Below, piece after piece: positions 36,781 to 46,576 of a stretch of 64,000 nucleotides of DNA. This DNA comes from Betaproteobacteria bacterium (lineage in GTDB: Bacteria > Bdellovibrionota_B > Oligoflexia > Silvanigrellales > Silvanigrellaceae): NCBI GenBank assembly GCA_016868315.1, contig VGHE01000011.1, positions 31,834 to 95,833 of the forward strand, given 5' to 3'. The translations under genes were made by a program, and so were the position numbers. Positions within the stretch are counted from its first letter, which is position 1. The number at the start of each line of letters is the position of its first letter. Under the pieces are notes generated by a model. That model saw nothing but the letters and a program-made list of their open reading frames with translations. It had not been told where the DNA came from and did not search any database.

Positions 36781-37503
36781 ATGGACCAGTTAACTCATGG
36801 CCCACAGGCAATCCTCGCCAACGCAATGGTTGGCTTGTTGTCCCCGCTGGATTCTCTCAGATTCATGCGCTCCAAAAAAACACTGTTGGTCATGGGACTG
36901 GCGCCATACCTAGTTGCCATCACCCTGTATGGTGTGCTTGTGGGTCGAGTCGCACTGCCCATGCTGATGGTTTTTCTCACCGAAAAGAACCTGCTCCCCG
37001 AATCATTCGTCTTCGGACAGGTTATCCTCAGCAGCATGATATGGTTGCTCTCTTTGATGATTTTTGCACTCCTTGGGCCAGCCATCATCAACACCCTGGC
37101 GAGCCCTCTGTACGACCACATCGCATCGCACACCTACGAAAGTTTCGGACAATCCAAGATGCCCAGGCAAGGGTTCGAACAACTCTTTCGGAGCTTCGTC
37201 GGTGAATGCTCTAAACTGGCCATTTGGGTCACCTTCACGGTCATTCTCGCAGCCACACCTTTTGCCGCTTTTCTGGGCGGCCCACTGGCGCTCTGGTTTA
37301 TGGGCTGGACCCACATCGACCGCACACTGAATCTCAAGTCCATGCATCTCAAAGAGCGTCTCGTCTTCGGTCTGCACAATGCGCCAGCGTGCATTGCTCT
37401 CGGGTTATGGGCGCTCATCCCCGGGCTGAACGCTATTTTTATCTTTCTGATGGCTTCAGCGGGAGCCGTTGTTGTTGCAAAAGCCGAACAACGCGCTAAT
37501 TAA
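36781..37503 (+). CDS. EI24-domain (CysZ-like) inner membrane protein
   Basis: 240 residues with four to six membrane segments (about 37-60, 78-105, 145-175, 198-232). The layout and SPLYDHIASHTYE plus the LGGPLALWFMGWTHIDRTL block fit the EI24/DUF540 family, which includes the sulfate channel CysZ. No sulfate-assimilation gene is adjacent, so transport substrate is unknown. A GAGGA site precedes the ATG. It is divergent from ftsK with only 33 bases between. Confidence 0.8.
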   Translation: MDQLTHGPQAILANAMVGLLSPLDSLRFMRSKKTLLVMGLAPYLVAITLYGVLVGRVALPMLMVFLTEKNLLPESFVFGQVILSSMIWLLSLMIFALLGPAIINTLASPLYDHIASHTYESFGQSKMPRQGFEQLFRSFVGECSKLAIWVTFTVILAATPFAAFLGGPLALWFMGWTHIDRTLNLKSMHLKERLVFGLHNAPACIALGLWALIPGLNAIFIFLMASAGAVVVAKAEQRAN

Positions 37504-37559
37504 AAGTGCAAACCATAGGCGGCTGTCTTCCTGTTAAAGCAGCCGAAAGGACAAAAGAC

Positions 37560-38423
37560 TTGCCCAATCTCCAGAGATTTTTCGAGGCTATAAAATTCAG
37601 TCACACCGTTTTTGCTATGCCATTTGCGCTTTTGGCTGCGGTCTTAGCGTTCCGCGGTGCAACCTTCAATGGCACACAACTCGTCTGGATCGTCCTCGCC
37701 ATGGTCGGAGCGCGGACTTGGGCTATGGCTATCAACCGCGTCGTCGATGCTCACTTTGATGCACTTAATCCGCGCACTTCTGCGCGTGCCGTCGCCGATG
37801 GTTCAATCTCGAAAGCCAAAATGATGAGCTTTGGAGCGCTCGGAGCAGCCCTTTTCGTGGTGTCGGCGTTCGCACTCTCAAAGGTAGCCTTCCTCTGCTC
37901 GTTTCCTGTTCTACTCATCCTCGCAAGCTACAGCTACACCAAGCGCTTCACATACCTCTGCCACTTCTGGCTCGGGCTGTGTCTCAGCCTCGCTCCGTTG
38001 GGCGCCTGGGTTGCTCTCAGAGGCTCCTTTCCTTGGGAAATGCTCTTCCTCATGGGCGGGATTACGACCTGGGTGGGTGGATTCGATATCATTTACGCTA
38101 TGCAAGATGCCTCTTTTGATGCTCAACAGGGTCTGCACAGCATCCCGAGCCGGTTCGGAATTGCACGGGCGCTCTGGGTTGCGCGCGCCAGCCATATTTT
38201 GGCTGCTTTGTTTTTTGCGGCCTTCGGAGTGTTGTATGTTCTCGGGGCCATCTACTTTGCCGGTCTGACTGCCGCTGCGCTTCTTATGGTTCAACAGCAT
38301 CTGGTCGTCCGACAGGGCAAATTAGACAACATCAATTTTGCTTTTTTCAACCTGAATGGATGGATTGCGGTTCTACTCTTTTTGGCAGCCACGCTGTCCG
38401 TTTGGCTCGAACCGGTCACCTGA
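37560..38423 (+). CDS. UbiA-family prenyltransferase, MqnP-like
   Basis: 287 residues from a TTG at 37560, chosen because GAAAGG lies about 8 bases upstream; a GTG at 37506 has no ribosome site. The first Asp-rich motif is NRVVDAHFDALNPRT and the second GFDIIYAMQDASFD, which match the subgroup annotated as putative 4-hydroxybenzoate polyprenyltransferase/MqnP. These integral membrane enzymes attach a polyprenyl chain to an aromatic ring. MqnP acts in futalosine-pathway menaquinone synthesis; the ubiquinone role is the alternative. No other quinone gene is in the window. Confidence 0.88.
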   Translation: MPNLQRFFEAIKFSHTVFAMPFALLAAVLAFRGATFNGTQLVWIVLAMVGARTWAMAINRVVDAHFDALNPRTSARAVADGSISKAKMMSFGALGAALFVVSAFALSKVAFLCSFPVLLILASYSYTKRFTYLCHFWLGLCLSLAPLGAWVALRGSFPWEMLFLMGGITTWVGGFDIIYAMQDASFDAQQGLHSIPSRFGIARALWVARASHILAALFFAAFGVLYVLGAIYFAGLTAAALLMVQQHLVVRQGKLDNINFAFFNLNGWIAVLLFLAATLSVWLEPVT

Positions 38424-38461
38424 GAAATGCATTACAACTCTGAACGAGGAGCCTGCTTGTC

Positions 38462-40903
38462 ATGACCTACCAACACAACAACATCGAACCCAAGTGGCAA
38501 AAATGCTGGGCTCAACACTCCCTGTTCAAGACCACAGAGACTCAGGGAAAACCAAAGTACTACGTGCTCGACATGTTCCCTTATCCCAGTGCTGCTGGTC
38601 TACACGTCGGACATGTGCTCGGATACACGGCCACCGATATCGTTGCGCGATACTACCGTATGAAGGGCTACAATGTGTTGCACCCCATGGGCTGGGATGC
38701 GTTCGGATTGCCTGCCGAGCAACATGCAATCGATACGGGTGAACATCCTGCAAAACTCACCTACCGCAACATCGATAACTTCCGTCGTCAGCTCTCTGCG
38801 CTGGGTTTTTCGTACGACTGGAAAAGAGAGATCGCCACCTGCGACCCGTCCTATTACCATTGGACACAAAAGATATTCCAAGTTCTTTTTGAGAAGGGGC
38901 TTGCATACCAGGCAGAAATGCTTGTGAACTGGTGCCCTGCTTTAAAGACAGTCCTTGCCAATGAAGAAGTCATCGATGGCAAAAGCGAACGCGGCGGACA
39001 TCCGGTCATGCGCATGCCGATGCGTCAATGGATGCTCAAAATTACTGCCTATGCTGAACGTCTTTTGGCCGACCTCGACACACTCGATTGGCCCGAGAAT
39101 GTCAAAGACATTCAGCGCAATTGGATTGGAAAATCCGTAGGTGCAAAAGTTCGCTTCAGCCTCGTCGAACAAGCACAAGAAAAAATTGAAGTGTTTACGA
39201 CACGCCCGGACACACTCTTCGGTGCTACCTATCTTGTTCTGGCGCCTGAGCATCCACTTGTGACTAAAATCACAACTGAAGCACAAAAGAATGAAGTCAA
39301 AACTTATCAGCACACAGCATCGCTGAAATCTGACCTTGACCGCACCGAGCTGAACAAAGAAAAGACCGGTGCATTCACGGGTGCTTTTGCACTGCATCCG
39401 GTCACAGGAAAAAAGATTCCCGTTTGGATCAGCGATTACGTGATGATGACCTATGGCACAGGCGCAATCATGGCTGTTCCTGGCCACGATGAACGTGACC
39501 ACGAATTTGCACGAGCCTTCAAATTGCCTATCGTGCAGGTGGTTGCACCCGGCGAAGGTTCACATGACATTCAAGCGCAGGCATACACAGGCGCGGGAAC
39601 TCTTGTGAACTCTGAATTCCTTAATGGCATGAGCGTTGGTGATGCCAAAAACGCCATGATCGAATTCCTCAGCAAGAAGGAGCTCGGCGAGGCAAGCACG
39701 ACCTACAAGTTCCGCGACTGGTTGTTTTCACGCCAGCGCTATTGGGGCGAGCCCATCCCGGTTCTGAAAGATGCGCAGGGCAATGTGTTGCGCGCCATGA
39801 AAGACGACGAGCTTCCGCTCACTCTTCCTGAAGTCACAAGCTATGAACCCACAGGCGACGGCAAATCTCCACTCGCCAACATCGCATCCTGGGTTCAGCG
39901 CGGAAATCACTTTGTTGAGACCGACACAATGCCTGGAAGTGCTGGCTCAAGCTGGTATTTCCTGCGCTTCTGCGACCCTCTCAATACCAATGCTCCTTTC
40001 GCATTCGATAAGGCCAAATTCTGGATGCCCGTTGACCTCTATGTCGGCGGACAGGAACATGCTGTTGGACACCTCCTGTATTCTCGTTTTTGGACGAAGG
40101 TTCTTTTCGATGCAGGTATTTGCCCAGTCAACGAACCTTTCAAGAAACTCGTGAACCAGGGAATGATTTGTCGCAACGGCGCCAAAATGTCTAAGTCCAA
40201 GGGAAATGGTGTCAATCCCGACGAAGTGCTTGAGAAGTACGGCGCCGATGCACTGCGCGTTTATGAAATGTTTATGGGACCACTGACGCAAACAAAAGAA
40301 TGGGAAGACTCAAACCTTGCAGGCATCTATCGGTTCCTCGCACGGATCGAAAGACAGATTGTCGACGAAAACGGAACCAGCCTTCTGAATGACACTGCAC
40401 CCACGCGCGATGATCTGCGACTGTTGCACAAGACCATCAAAAAAATCAGCTCAGACATTGAGACCTTGTCATTCAACACTTCGATTTCGCAGATGATGAT
40501 CTTCCTCAATGGGATGGCGGAAAGCAGTTGCCGTTCGAGGGAAGTTTGGAGCAAGTTCATCCCTCTGCTAGCACCCTTTGCGCCACACCTTGCAGAGGAG
40601 CTTTGGCAGGTCTGCTTCCACGTTAAAGAATCGCCCGAACATGACGGATATCCGTTCGTCAGCATGTGTGCCTGGCCAATGTTCGATGAATCCCTAGCAC
40701 GCGATGATGAAGTCAAGATTGGAGTGCAGATCAACGGCAAATCCAGAGCTGAAGTCACACTGCCACTCGACTGCGATCAGGACACTGCTGTGCGGATTGC
40801 GCATGAGGAGAAATCCCTTGCCGCAGCACTTGCAACACTCGAAATCAAGAAAGTGGTGTTCGTGAAGAACCGTATTCTGAATTTTGTAGGTGCGCCGAAG
40901 TAA
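38462..40903 (+). CDS. leuS: Leucyl-tRNA synthetase
   Basis: 813 residues. It charges tRNA-Leu in the cytoplasm. The HIGH motif is HVGH (48-51) within PYPSAAGLHVGHVLGY, and KMSKS is at 575-579. The CP1 editing domain is present (TRPDTLFGATYLVLAPEHPL; TYGTGAIMAVPGHDERDHEF). The C-terminal anticodon domain ends in a short beta domain (VQINGKSRAEVTLP). A GAGGAG site precedes the ATG. A terminator follows. No T-box or other leader is seen. Confidence 0.97.
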   Translation: MTYQHNNIEPKWQKCWAQHSLFKTTETQGKPKYYVLDMFPYPSAAGLHVGHVLGYTATDIVARYYRMKGYNVLHPMGWDAFGLPAEQHAIDTGEHPAKLTYRNIDNFRRQLSALGFSYDWKREIATCDPSYYHWTQKIFQVLFEKGLAYQAEMLVNWCPALKTVLANEEVIDGKSERGGHPVMRMPMRQWMLKITAYAERLLADLDTLDWPENVKDIQRNWIGKSVGAKVRFSLVEQAQEKIEVFTTRPDTLFGATYLVLAPEHPLVTKITTEAQKNEVKTYQHTASLKSDLDRTELNKEKTGAFTGAFALHPVTGKKIPVWISDYVMMTYGTGAIMAVPGHDERDHEFARAFKLPIVQVVAPGEGSHDIQAQAYTGAGTLVNSEFLNGMSVGDAKNAMIEFLSKKELGEASTTYKFRDWLFSRQRYWGEPIPVLKDAQGNVLRAMKDDELPLTLPEVTSYEPTGDGKSPLANIASWVQRGNHFVETDTMPGSAGSSWYFLRFCDPLNTNAPFAFDKAKFWMPVDLYVGGQEHAVGHLLYSRFWTKVLFDAGICPVNEPFKKLVNQGMICRNGAKMSKSKGNGVNPDEVLEKYGADALRVYEMFMGPLTQTKEWEDSNLAGIYRFLARIERQIVDENGTSLLNDTAPTRDDLRLLHKTIKKISSDIETLSFNTSISQMMIFLNGMAESSCRSREVWSKFIPLLAPFAPHLAEELWQVCFHVKESPEHDGYPFVSMCAWPMFDESLARDDEVKIGVQINGKSRAEVTLPLDCDQDTAVRIAHEEKSLAAALATLEIKKVVFVKNRILNFVGAPK

Positions 40904-40928
40904 GGTGTGTGCTGCAGATCGATAGACG

Positions 40929-40962
40929 AAAAAAAGGGTCAGCGGCTGCGCTGACCCTTTTT
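40929..40962. terminator. Bidirectional rho-independent terminator (leuS / maeB)
   Basis: A 9-base-pair stem (GGGTCAGCG, loop GCTG, CGCTGACCC) is flanked by A-run and T-run, so it serves both convergent genes. Confidence 0.93.
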
Positions 40963-40965
40963 CCT

Positions 40966-43236
40966 TTAGAGGCCGTTCTGAGAACGGTGAACTGTGAACG
41001 CTACTAGGTTAACAATTTCTTCCACATCGCTGTTGCGCTGCAGAACGTTCACGGGCTTACGCATACCAATGAGCAGCGGGCCAATAAGCGTTGCACCACC
41101 CAACTTATTGAGAAGCTTGTATGCAATATTTCCGGAGGTGAGGTCTGGAAAGACCAACACATTCGCTGGTTCCTTGAGCGTCGAAAAATTGAAGCTGCGT
41201 GAGAGAATATCTGCACTCACAGCTGCATCTGCCTGAAGCTCACCATCAACCTCAATGTCCGGGCGCATCTTCTTCACGAGCTGTGTGGCATTGATCACTT
41301 TTTCGACCAGCGGATGTTTATTGCTCCCGAAGTTACTGAAGCTCAGCATGGCGACACGTGGCATCTCGTTAAGATAAAGCTTCGCTGTGTCATGGGCCTG
41401 AATCGCAATTTGTGCCAGCTGAGCCTCATCGGGCTCGATGTTCACAGTTGCGTCAGAAATGAAGATGCTCTTGTCGCGCCAGACCAACATATACACACCC
41501 GCAAGCACTTTGTCGGGTTGTGTGCCGATGACCTGCAGTGCCGGACGGATGGCATCAGGATAGTTGTGGTGAACTCCAGAAAGATAGGTCTCAGCATCCC
41601 CGCGTTCGACCATCATCGCAGCATAATACTGATTTTCTTGCATCAGTTCTTGTGCTGACATGCGGGTCACACCTTTACGCGAGCGCTTCTCAAGGAGAAC
41701 CTGCGCATACTCGCCCGTTTTAGGCGAGGTCGTGGGGTCGATGATGGCAACCTCATAGAGGCCGTCGAGTTTCTGCTCGCGGATAAGGGCGCGAATGCGC
41801 TCTGCGTTGCCCAACAAAATAGGATCGCAGATTCCTTCCTCAATCAACTGCTCGGCAGCACGAAGCACGGGCAAACTTGCTCCCTCGGGAAACACAACGC
41901 GTGTGCGCACGCCGCGCGAGCGATTGGTTTCAACCACCATGCGCTTAAGCTTTCGGGTGACAAGTGCGGCAACACCCAAACGACCTTCGAGATGGTCTTT
42001 GTAGTACTCCAAATCTAAAGTCTTGCGGGCAACACCACCCTCAATCGCCGCTTTGGCCACTGCCGGAGCAACCCACGTGAGAAGGCGTGGGTCAAAGGGT
42101 TTCGGAATCAAATAATCGCGACCGAAAGTGTAGTCGTGTCTCGCATACGAACGGCTCACACTTTCTGGAACATCTTCCTTGGCCAGCTTTGCAAGAGCAT
42201 AAACAGCTGCCATTTTCATGTCTTCGGTGATTTGCTTCGCCTGCACGTCGAGCGCACCACGGAAGATGTACGGATATCCGAGAACGTTGTTGACCTGGTT
42301 GGGATAATCCGAGCGTCCCGTTGCAATGATCGCATCGGTGCGCACTGCAAGAATCTCCTCTGGACGAACTTCAGGATCGGGGTTAGCCATGGCGAAGATG
42401 ATCGGATCGGCGGCCATCGACTTGACCATGTCCTGATTCACCGCACCAGCAACGGAACAACCACAAAAAACATCGGCTCCATCGAGACAATCAGCCAAGG
42501 TGCGCTTGCTTGTGTCGTTGGCAAAGCGCTCTTTGTATTTGTTCATACCCTCGGTTCGACCGCGATAAACGACACCTTTACTGTCGCACATGAACAAATT
42601 TTCGCGCCGCACGCCCAGGTTCAGATACATCTGCGCACAAGCGATTGCAGCTGCACCAGCGCCATTAACGACGACTTTAATTTCCTGAATTTTCTTGCCG
42701 ATTATCTCGAGTGCATTGAGAAGAGCTGCGCCGCTGACAATCGCGGTGCCATGCTGGTCATCGTGAAAAACTGGAATGTTGAGAATTTCCCGGAGACGCT
42801 CCTCGATTTCGAAACACTCGGGCGCCTTGATGTCTTCCAGGTTGATGCCGCCAAATGTGGGCTCCAGCATTTTGCACGCCGAAATCACGTCCTCAACTGC
42901 AGGTGCATTGAGCTCAATGTCAAAACAGTCGATGTCCGCAAAGCGTTTGAAAAGAACTGCTTTACCTTCCATGACCGGCTTAGCCGCCAGAGGGCCGATG
43001 CTGCCCAGACCGAGAACAGCCGTTCCATTCGACACTACGGCAACCAAGTTGCCGCGTGCTGTGTATTCAAAAACGCTGTCTGGGTTTTTTGCAATCTCTT
43101 TACACGGCTCAGCAACGCCCGGCGAGTATGCAAGGGTGATATCCTGCTGGGTTTTGCACTCTTTGGTAACTGCAATTTCAATCTTACCTTTTCGCCCTTT
43201 TCGATGATATTCCAGAGCGTCTTCACGAATCCCCAT
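40966..43236 (-). CDS. maeB: NADP-dependent malic enzyme with phosphotransacetylase-like domain
   Basis: 756 residues, normal for the MaeB-type fusion. The N-terminal half decarboxylates malate to pyruvate ([59 protein letters not shown](P) site [14 protein letters not shown]). The C-terminal half from about residue 430 is a phosphotransacetylase-like regulatory domain ([33 protein letters not shown]), which in known MaeB binds acetyl-CoA as an inhibitor and is not catalytic. A GGGAG site precedes the ATG. Confidence 0.95.
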   Translation of the reverse strand: MGIREDALEYHRKGRKGKIEIAVTKECKTQQDITLAYSPGVAEPCKEIAKNPDSVFEYTARGNLVAVVSNGTAVLGLGSIGPLAAKPVMEGKAVLFKRFADIDCFDIELNAPAVEDVISACKMLEPTFGGINLEDIKAPECFEIEERLREILNIPVFHDDQHGTAIVSGAALLNALEIIGKKIQEIKVVVNGAGAAAIACAQMYLNLGVRRENLFMCDSKGVVYRGRTEGMNKYKERFANDTSKRTLADCLDGADVFCGCSVAGAVNQDMVKSMAADPIIFAMANPDPEVRPEEILAVRTDAIIATGRSDYPNQVNNVLGYPYIFRGALDVQAKQITEDMKMAAVYALAKLAKEDVPESVSRSYARHDYTFGRDYLIPKPFDPRLLTWVAPAVAKAAIEGGVARKTLDLEYYKDHLEGRLGVAALVTRKLKRMVVETNRSRGVRTRVVFPEGASLPVLRAAEQLIEEGICDPILLGNAERIRALIREQKLDGLYEVAIIDPTTSPKTGEYAQVLLEKRSRKGVTRMSAQELMQENQYYAAMMVERGDAETYLSGVHHNYPDAIRPALQVIGTQPDKVLAGVYMLVWRDKSIFISDATVNIEPDEAQLAQIAIQAHDTAKLYLNEMPRVAMLSFSNFGSNKHPLVEKVINATQLVKKMRPDIEVDGELQADAAVSADILSRSFNFSTLKEPANVLVFPDLTSGNIAYKLLNKLGGATLIGPLLIGMRKPVNVLQRNSDVEEIVNLVAFTVHRSQNGL

Positions 43237-43428
43237 GGTGTCTCCCTGTCTTTAATTAAGAAAACAGGCGTGAATCTAGCTTTCTCTCCTGCAGATGACA
43301 ACGTTCGCCACTGACTCTGGCACAAGGATAGGCAAGACGCAGGTCAAAGTTTTGTCCTCGAAAGACCTTGCCTACCGGCCTCCAGCAATCCCCACTAGGC
43401 TGAAAATACTGCCTAAGGAGTGGTTGCC

Positions 43429-43842
43429 ATGGATAATGCTCAGACCAAGGGACGCTGGTGCAAGCTAACCGATGCCGCCCAACTTTTGGGGGTTTCGGAA
43501 ATCACCGTCCGGCGCAAGGCCAAGTCCGGTCAGCTCAAAACAATCCTGCGCAACGGAAAGTATATGGTGTTTCTGGAAGAGAACACCGAACTTGGGCTCT
43601 TTATGGGCTCCAGCGACCAGCCGGTTTCACCCACACTCTCCATGAGCAGCGAACGACGTGCACAGTTCTCGAGTCTGAACCGTGCCACAGAGCTGAAGCC
43701 GCAGATACAAAAACCGAACGAAGAAGTGATTCAATCGCTCAAACGGACGATTGAGGATCAGCAGACTTTGATTGCATCGCTTGAGGATTCAATTGCAAGG
43801 ATGCGTGCGAAGCTCTTGGGCGAAAAAAATTCCAGTAGATGA
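43429..43842 (+). CDS. Small MerR/excisionase-type HTH protein with coiled coil
   Basis: 137 residues from the ATG at 43429 (AAGGAG 8 bases upstream). The N-terminus KLTDAAQLLGVSEITVRRKA is a helix-turn-helix of the MerR/Xis type, followed by a wing (GKYMVFLEEN). Residues about 95-130 form a coiled coil (EEVIQSLKRTIEDQQTLIAS), likely a dimer. It is a probable DNA-binding regulator. Its 3' end overlaps the convergent membrane protein gene by 104 bases; both frames look genuine. Confidence 0.8.
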   Translation: MDNAQTKGRWCKLTDAAQLLGVSEITVRRKAKSGQLKTILRNGKYMVFLEENTELGLFMGSSDQPVSPTLSMSSERRAQFSSLNRATELKPQIQKPNEEVIQSLKRTIEDQQTLIASLEDSIARMRAKLLGEKNSSR

Positions 43843-44299
43843 CCTGGTAGAGCAAGAAGGCAAACAGCACTACCACCTGCCCGCCCAAAACCATTGCAGC
43901 TACAGAGCCCTCTTGTAGCCCAAACCCGAAAAGCGCTGGGCTATCCCGAACGACCCAAAAGAAGCCGGTTGAAACAAATGTCAACGGATGACAGATGAAC
44001 AGAAGTGCATGCAACCATTGTTCAAAGGCATCACACTCGCGTGCATGAATCCACTCATCCTTCGTCACGAAAAGGCACGACAGCAAAGCAAGCAGGACGT
44101 AAACCCCAAGGTGCGTGACCGAAAAAACGGAAAAAAATGCGACTGCATTGACCACCAGAACAGAAAGTGTGTCTAGCGGATGTCCCAAGCGCTCCCAACG
44201 CGGCAGACCGCGGCGCATATGGCAGAAAAATTCATCCACGGCCAAGGCAAGCGCCTGAACCATGTACGGGATCAGCGCAAGGAACATCCAAGAGAACAT
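43739..44299 (-). CDS. Membrane protein with conserved-looking His/Asp/Glu cluster, beside type III PKS
   Basis: 186 residues with four membrane helices (about 5-20, 44-77, 98-117, 132-153). Charged residues cluster at the membrane faces: Asp22, Glu23, His27, Glu36, His40, Asp43, then Asp81, Glu82, His85, Glu88, Asp90, Glu93, His97, His104. That density is typical of membrane metalloenzymes such as di-iron hydroxylases or desaturases, but I do not recognise a named family. A GAGG site precedes the ATG, 3 bases after the PKS gene, so it probably modifies the polyketide. The last 104 bases overlap the convergent HTH gene. Confidence 0.7.
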   Translation of the reverse strand: MFSWMFLALIPYMVQALALAVDEFFCHMRRGLPRWERLGHPLDTLSVLVVNAVAFFSVFSVTHLGVYVLLALLSCLFVTKDEWIHARECDAFEQWLHALLFICHPLTFVSTGFFWVVRDSPALFGFGLQEGSVAAMVLGGQVVVLFAFLLYQVIYWNFFRPRASHASLQLNPQAMQSKSADPQSSV

Positions 44300-44302
44300 G
44301 GA

Positions 44303-45475
44303 TTACCTCACAACTTCGAACAGAGCACCCGCAATAGTTAGCCCAGGACCAAAGGCAAGGCTGAGTACCTTTGTTCCACAGGGATACTGCACAGGATTGC
44401 TCAGAATCTCCTGCCAAACGTGTGGCAAGGTGGCTGAAGACATGTTGCCATAGTTCTTTAGAGTGTTTCTACTTGCCTGAACTTTATCATCAGCTATTTC
44501 AAGCAGCGTCTGGACATGATCGATTATTTTTGGTCCACCCGGATGAACTGCATACACTAGGTTCGGAAGGACATCCTGGGGCTGAAAACCTGCCTCATCG
44601 AAAAGATCGCCGACAAAGCCCTTCAGAGCACCCGCGATAAGATTCGGAACATCGCGCGAAAGGGTCATAGCCATCGAGATAGCCATGGGAATCCAAGTCA
44701 TGGCCTGAGCAGAAGCAGGGATCTGAATCTCATTCATAGCCAAAATCCTGAAACCGCTTTCCCCTGGTTGTAAAGCAGTGGTGGCGCGATAGCGCACGAA
44801 ACCATCAGCGAAAAGACTCTGCACAACCAACTGCTCAGGCGAATGCTCCAGCGGATTGAAATGCAGCGTACAAAGCTCCGTGTGCACGATATCGACACTT
44901 CCCACATCAGGACGAGTCCGGGCATCCAACTGGCGCAAAGCAAGTGCTGCAGCCGTGCGACTCGCCGGCAGGGCGGCGTAGCAACCCATGTGATAGGCAT
45001 GTGTTACGCGGGTTTTAGAGGCAAAACCACGCTCGACAACAAATCTCTGAAGTGGACTCGGTGACACGTAACCTGTGCAACTCACATGAATGAGGTCTGA
45101 GGAGAACTGCTGCTCAGACGAGAAAAGTTCCTCACACTTGGCAAAGACAAGCTCATCGAAAATACGCTGACGCACTTCCATGCTGAGCCCAGGCGCCTGC
45201 TCGTGCAAGCGAAAAATCTCCATCTTGCTCCAGTCGGTATGAGTGAAGTCAGCAAGCTCGTGTCCACGACGCGCAATCCGATCTGGTGAACACCCAAAGC
45301 GGTTCAGAAGCTTACGCAGAAAATCAGCGCTGAGATCTTCTCGTCCCGACGGTCGACCGGCAAAAACCTCTGCGGCTGCATGTGCATGAGCCAACCAGGC
45401 GAGCGCATCCTCCTGCGACTTCTCATAGCGTGGACGCACAATATTGAAATCGGATAGGTAGACAGCAGTGTGCAT
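44303..45475 (-). CDS. Type III polyketide synthase (chalcone/stilbene synthase family)
   Basis: 390 residues, standard size. The thiolase-fold triad is intact: Cys165 (YHMGCYAALPASR), His311 (YAVHPGGPKII) and Asn344 (YGNMSSATL). Bacterial members condense an acyl-CoA starter with malonyl-CoA units to make alkylresorcinols or alkylpyrones, membrane-active phenolic lipids. The gene is followed after 3 bases by a membrane protein gene and preceded after 36 bases by a GT9 gene on the same strand. No standard PKS-associated methyltransferase or oxidase is adjacent. Product not predictable from the sequence. Confidence 0.93.
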   Translation of the reverse strand: MHTAVYLSDFNIVRPRYEKSQEDALAWLAHAHAAAEVFAGRPSGREDLSADFLRKLLNRFGCSPDRIARRGHELADFTHTDWSKMEIFRLHEQAPGLSMEVRQRIFDELVFAKCEELFSSEQQFSSDLIHVSCTGYVSPSPLQRFVVERGFASKTRVTHAYHMGCYAALPASRTAAALALRQLDARTRPDVGSVDIVHTELCTLHFNPLEHSPEQLVVQSLFADGFVRYRATTALQPGESGFRILAMNEIQIPASAQAMTWIPMAISMAMTLSRDVPNLIAGALKGFVGDLFDEAGFQPQDVLPNLVYAVHPGGPKIIDHVQTLLEIADDKVQASRNTLKNYGNMSSATLPHVWQEILSNPVQYPCGTKVLSLAFGPGLTIAGALFEVVR

Positions 45476-45511
45476 GGGCAGCCTCGCAGCGGCAAGAGTG
45501 GCTCTTTTTCT

Positions 45512-46576
45512 TCAAGGTGCGATGGAGTCTAGCATGCGATCAGCGATGGCGTCAGGCTGCAGATCCGCCAAACATCTGTGATGTGACAGAGGGCATTTCC
45601 TGTGGCCGTGCTTCGAACATGGCTGACAGGGTAGCGCAGCCCCGCGGATCAATGTGTGGTCAATGACCAATGCATCCTCCCGGGCTGGGCCAAATCCTGT
45701 CACCGCAGAAGTGGGGCCAAAAAAGGCAAAAACTTTGGTTTTGGTCGCGCTTGCAATATGCAAGGGTGCAGAATCTGGTGTTAAAACAAACTCTGCCCGC
45801 CGCGTCAGTTCAACGAGCTCTGGGAGAGGCAAGCAAGAGCGGGCATCAACAATCCGCCCCAAGGCAAGCAGATCTGGCGCGCGCAAACGCAATTCTCCAA
45901 GCACTTCATCCATCGCAGCAAAATCCGATGGACCACCCGAAAGTACGCACGTCAAGGCGCGCCGCTGCGACATAAGCTGCACGAGCAAATGTGCCTGAAG
46001 CGCAGACGGATAGCGTTTTGTGTACCAAACTGAACCAGGTGAGCAGATAAAAAATCTCTGTCCGATGCGCTCGAAAAAATCCGGAAAACGACCCAGGAAT
46101 GTTTGCAACCTCAAATCACCAACCAAATTGAACTCAGCGCGCACCAGGCTGGGCTCGTCCACGAGCGCACAGGCCAACTGCGCATACCGGTCGGACTCAT
46201 GAAGATGTGTAGACACCTTCACCCGTTCACTCCAGGCCTGAGAAAATGAAGCGTCCGAAAAAGAAAAGACTCGCGGAACTCCACTACGGAGCGCGACAAT
46301 CCCGGACGTAAATGACTTGTGCGCCAGCAGCAACACATCGAGCGATTCTCTCCGAATCTGACGAGCAATTGAAAAAACAGCGCGCGCCTTTCGCAGGCCC
46401 TTTTGCTTCTTTATTGTTACTCGCTTGGCAATACGCGAATCGTACTCGTACAGAGCACAACCTGGGGCATTCGAAAATAAAACAACTTCATGTCCACCCA
46501 GGTGCAGAGCATCAATGAGCTTCCCCATCAGAGCCAGGTCACCGACAAAGGCCGTATTGAACACTCCTACTTTCAA
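45512..46576 (-). CDS. Glycosyltransferase family 9 (heptosyltransferase-like)
   Basis: 354 residues from a TTG that overlaps the upstream stop (TTGA), with GGAG about 8 bases upstream. GT9 enzymes such as WaaF and WaaC add heptose to the LPS inner core. Motifs seen: GDLALMGKLIDALHLGGHEV, SPGSVWYTKRYP, VLSGGPSDFAAMDEV, TPDSAPLHIASATKTKVFAFFGPTSAVTGFGP, and the CQPCSKHGHRKCPL Cys/His segment found in heptosyltransferase II. Donor and acceptor are unknown. It is cytoplasmic, at the inner membrane face, in an operon of envelope genes. Confidence 0.88.
   Translation of the reverse strand: MKVGVFNTAFVGDLALMGKLIDALHLGGHEVVLFSNAPGCALYEYDSRIAKRVTIKKQKGLRKARAVFSIARQIRRESLDVLLLAHKSFTSGIVALRSGVPRVFSFSDASFSQAWSERVKVSTHLHESDRYAQLACALVDEPSLVRAEFNLVGDLRLQTFLGRFPDFFERIGQRFFICSPGSVWYTKRYPSALQAHLLVQLMSQRRALTCVLSGGPSDFAAMDEVLGELRLRAPDLLALGRIVDARSCLPLPELVELTRRAEFVLTPDSAPLHIASATKTKVFAFFGPTSAVTGFGPAREDALVIDHTLIRGAALPCQPCSKHGHRKCPLSHHRCLADLQPDAIADRMLDSIAP

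Noticed and set aside
38424..38461. T-box or leader control before leuS
   Set aside because: Only 38 bases lie between genes, with no specifier or antiterminator structure.
42136..43314. 392-codon plus-strand open frame
   Set aside because: Lies antisense to the well supported maeB gene; composition is that of a shadow and no domain is seen.
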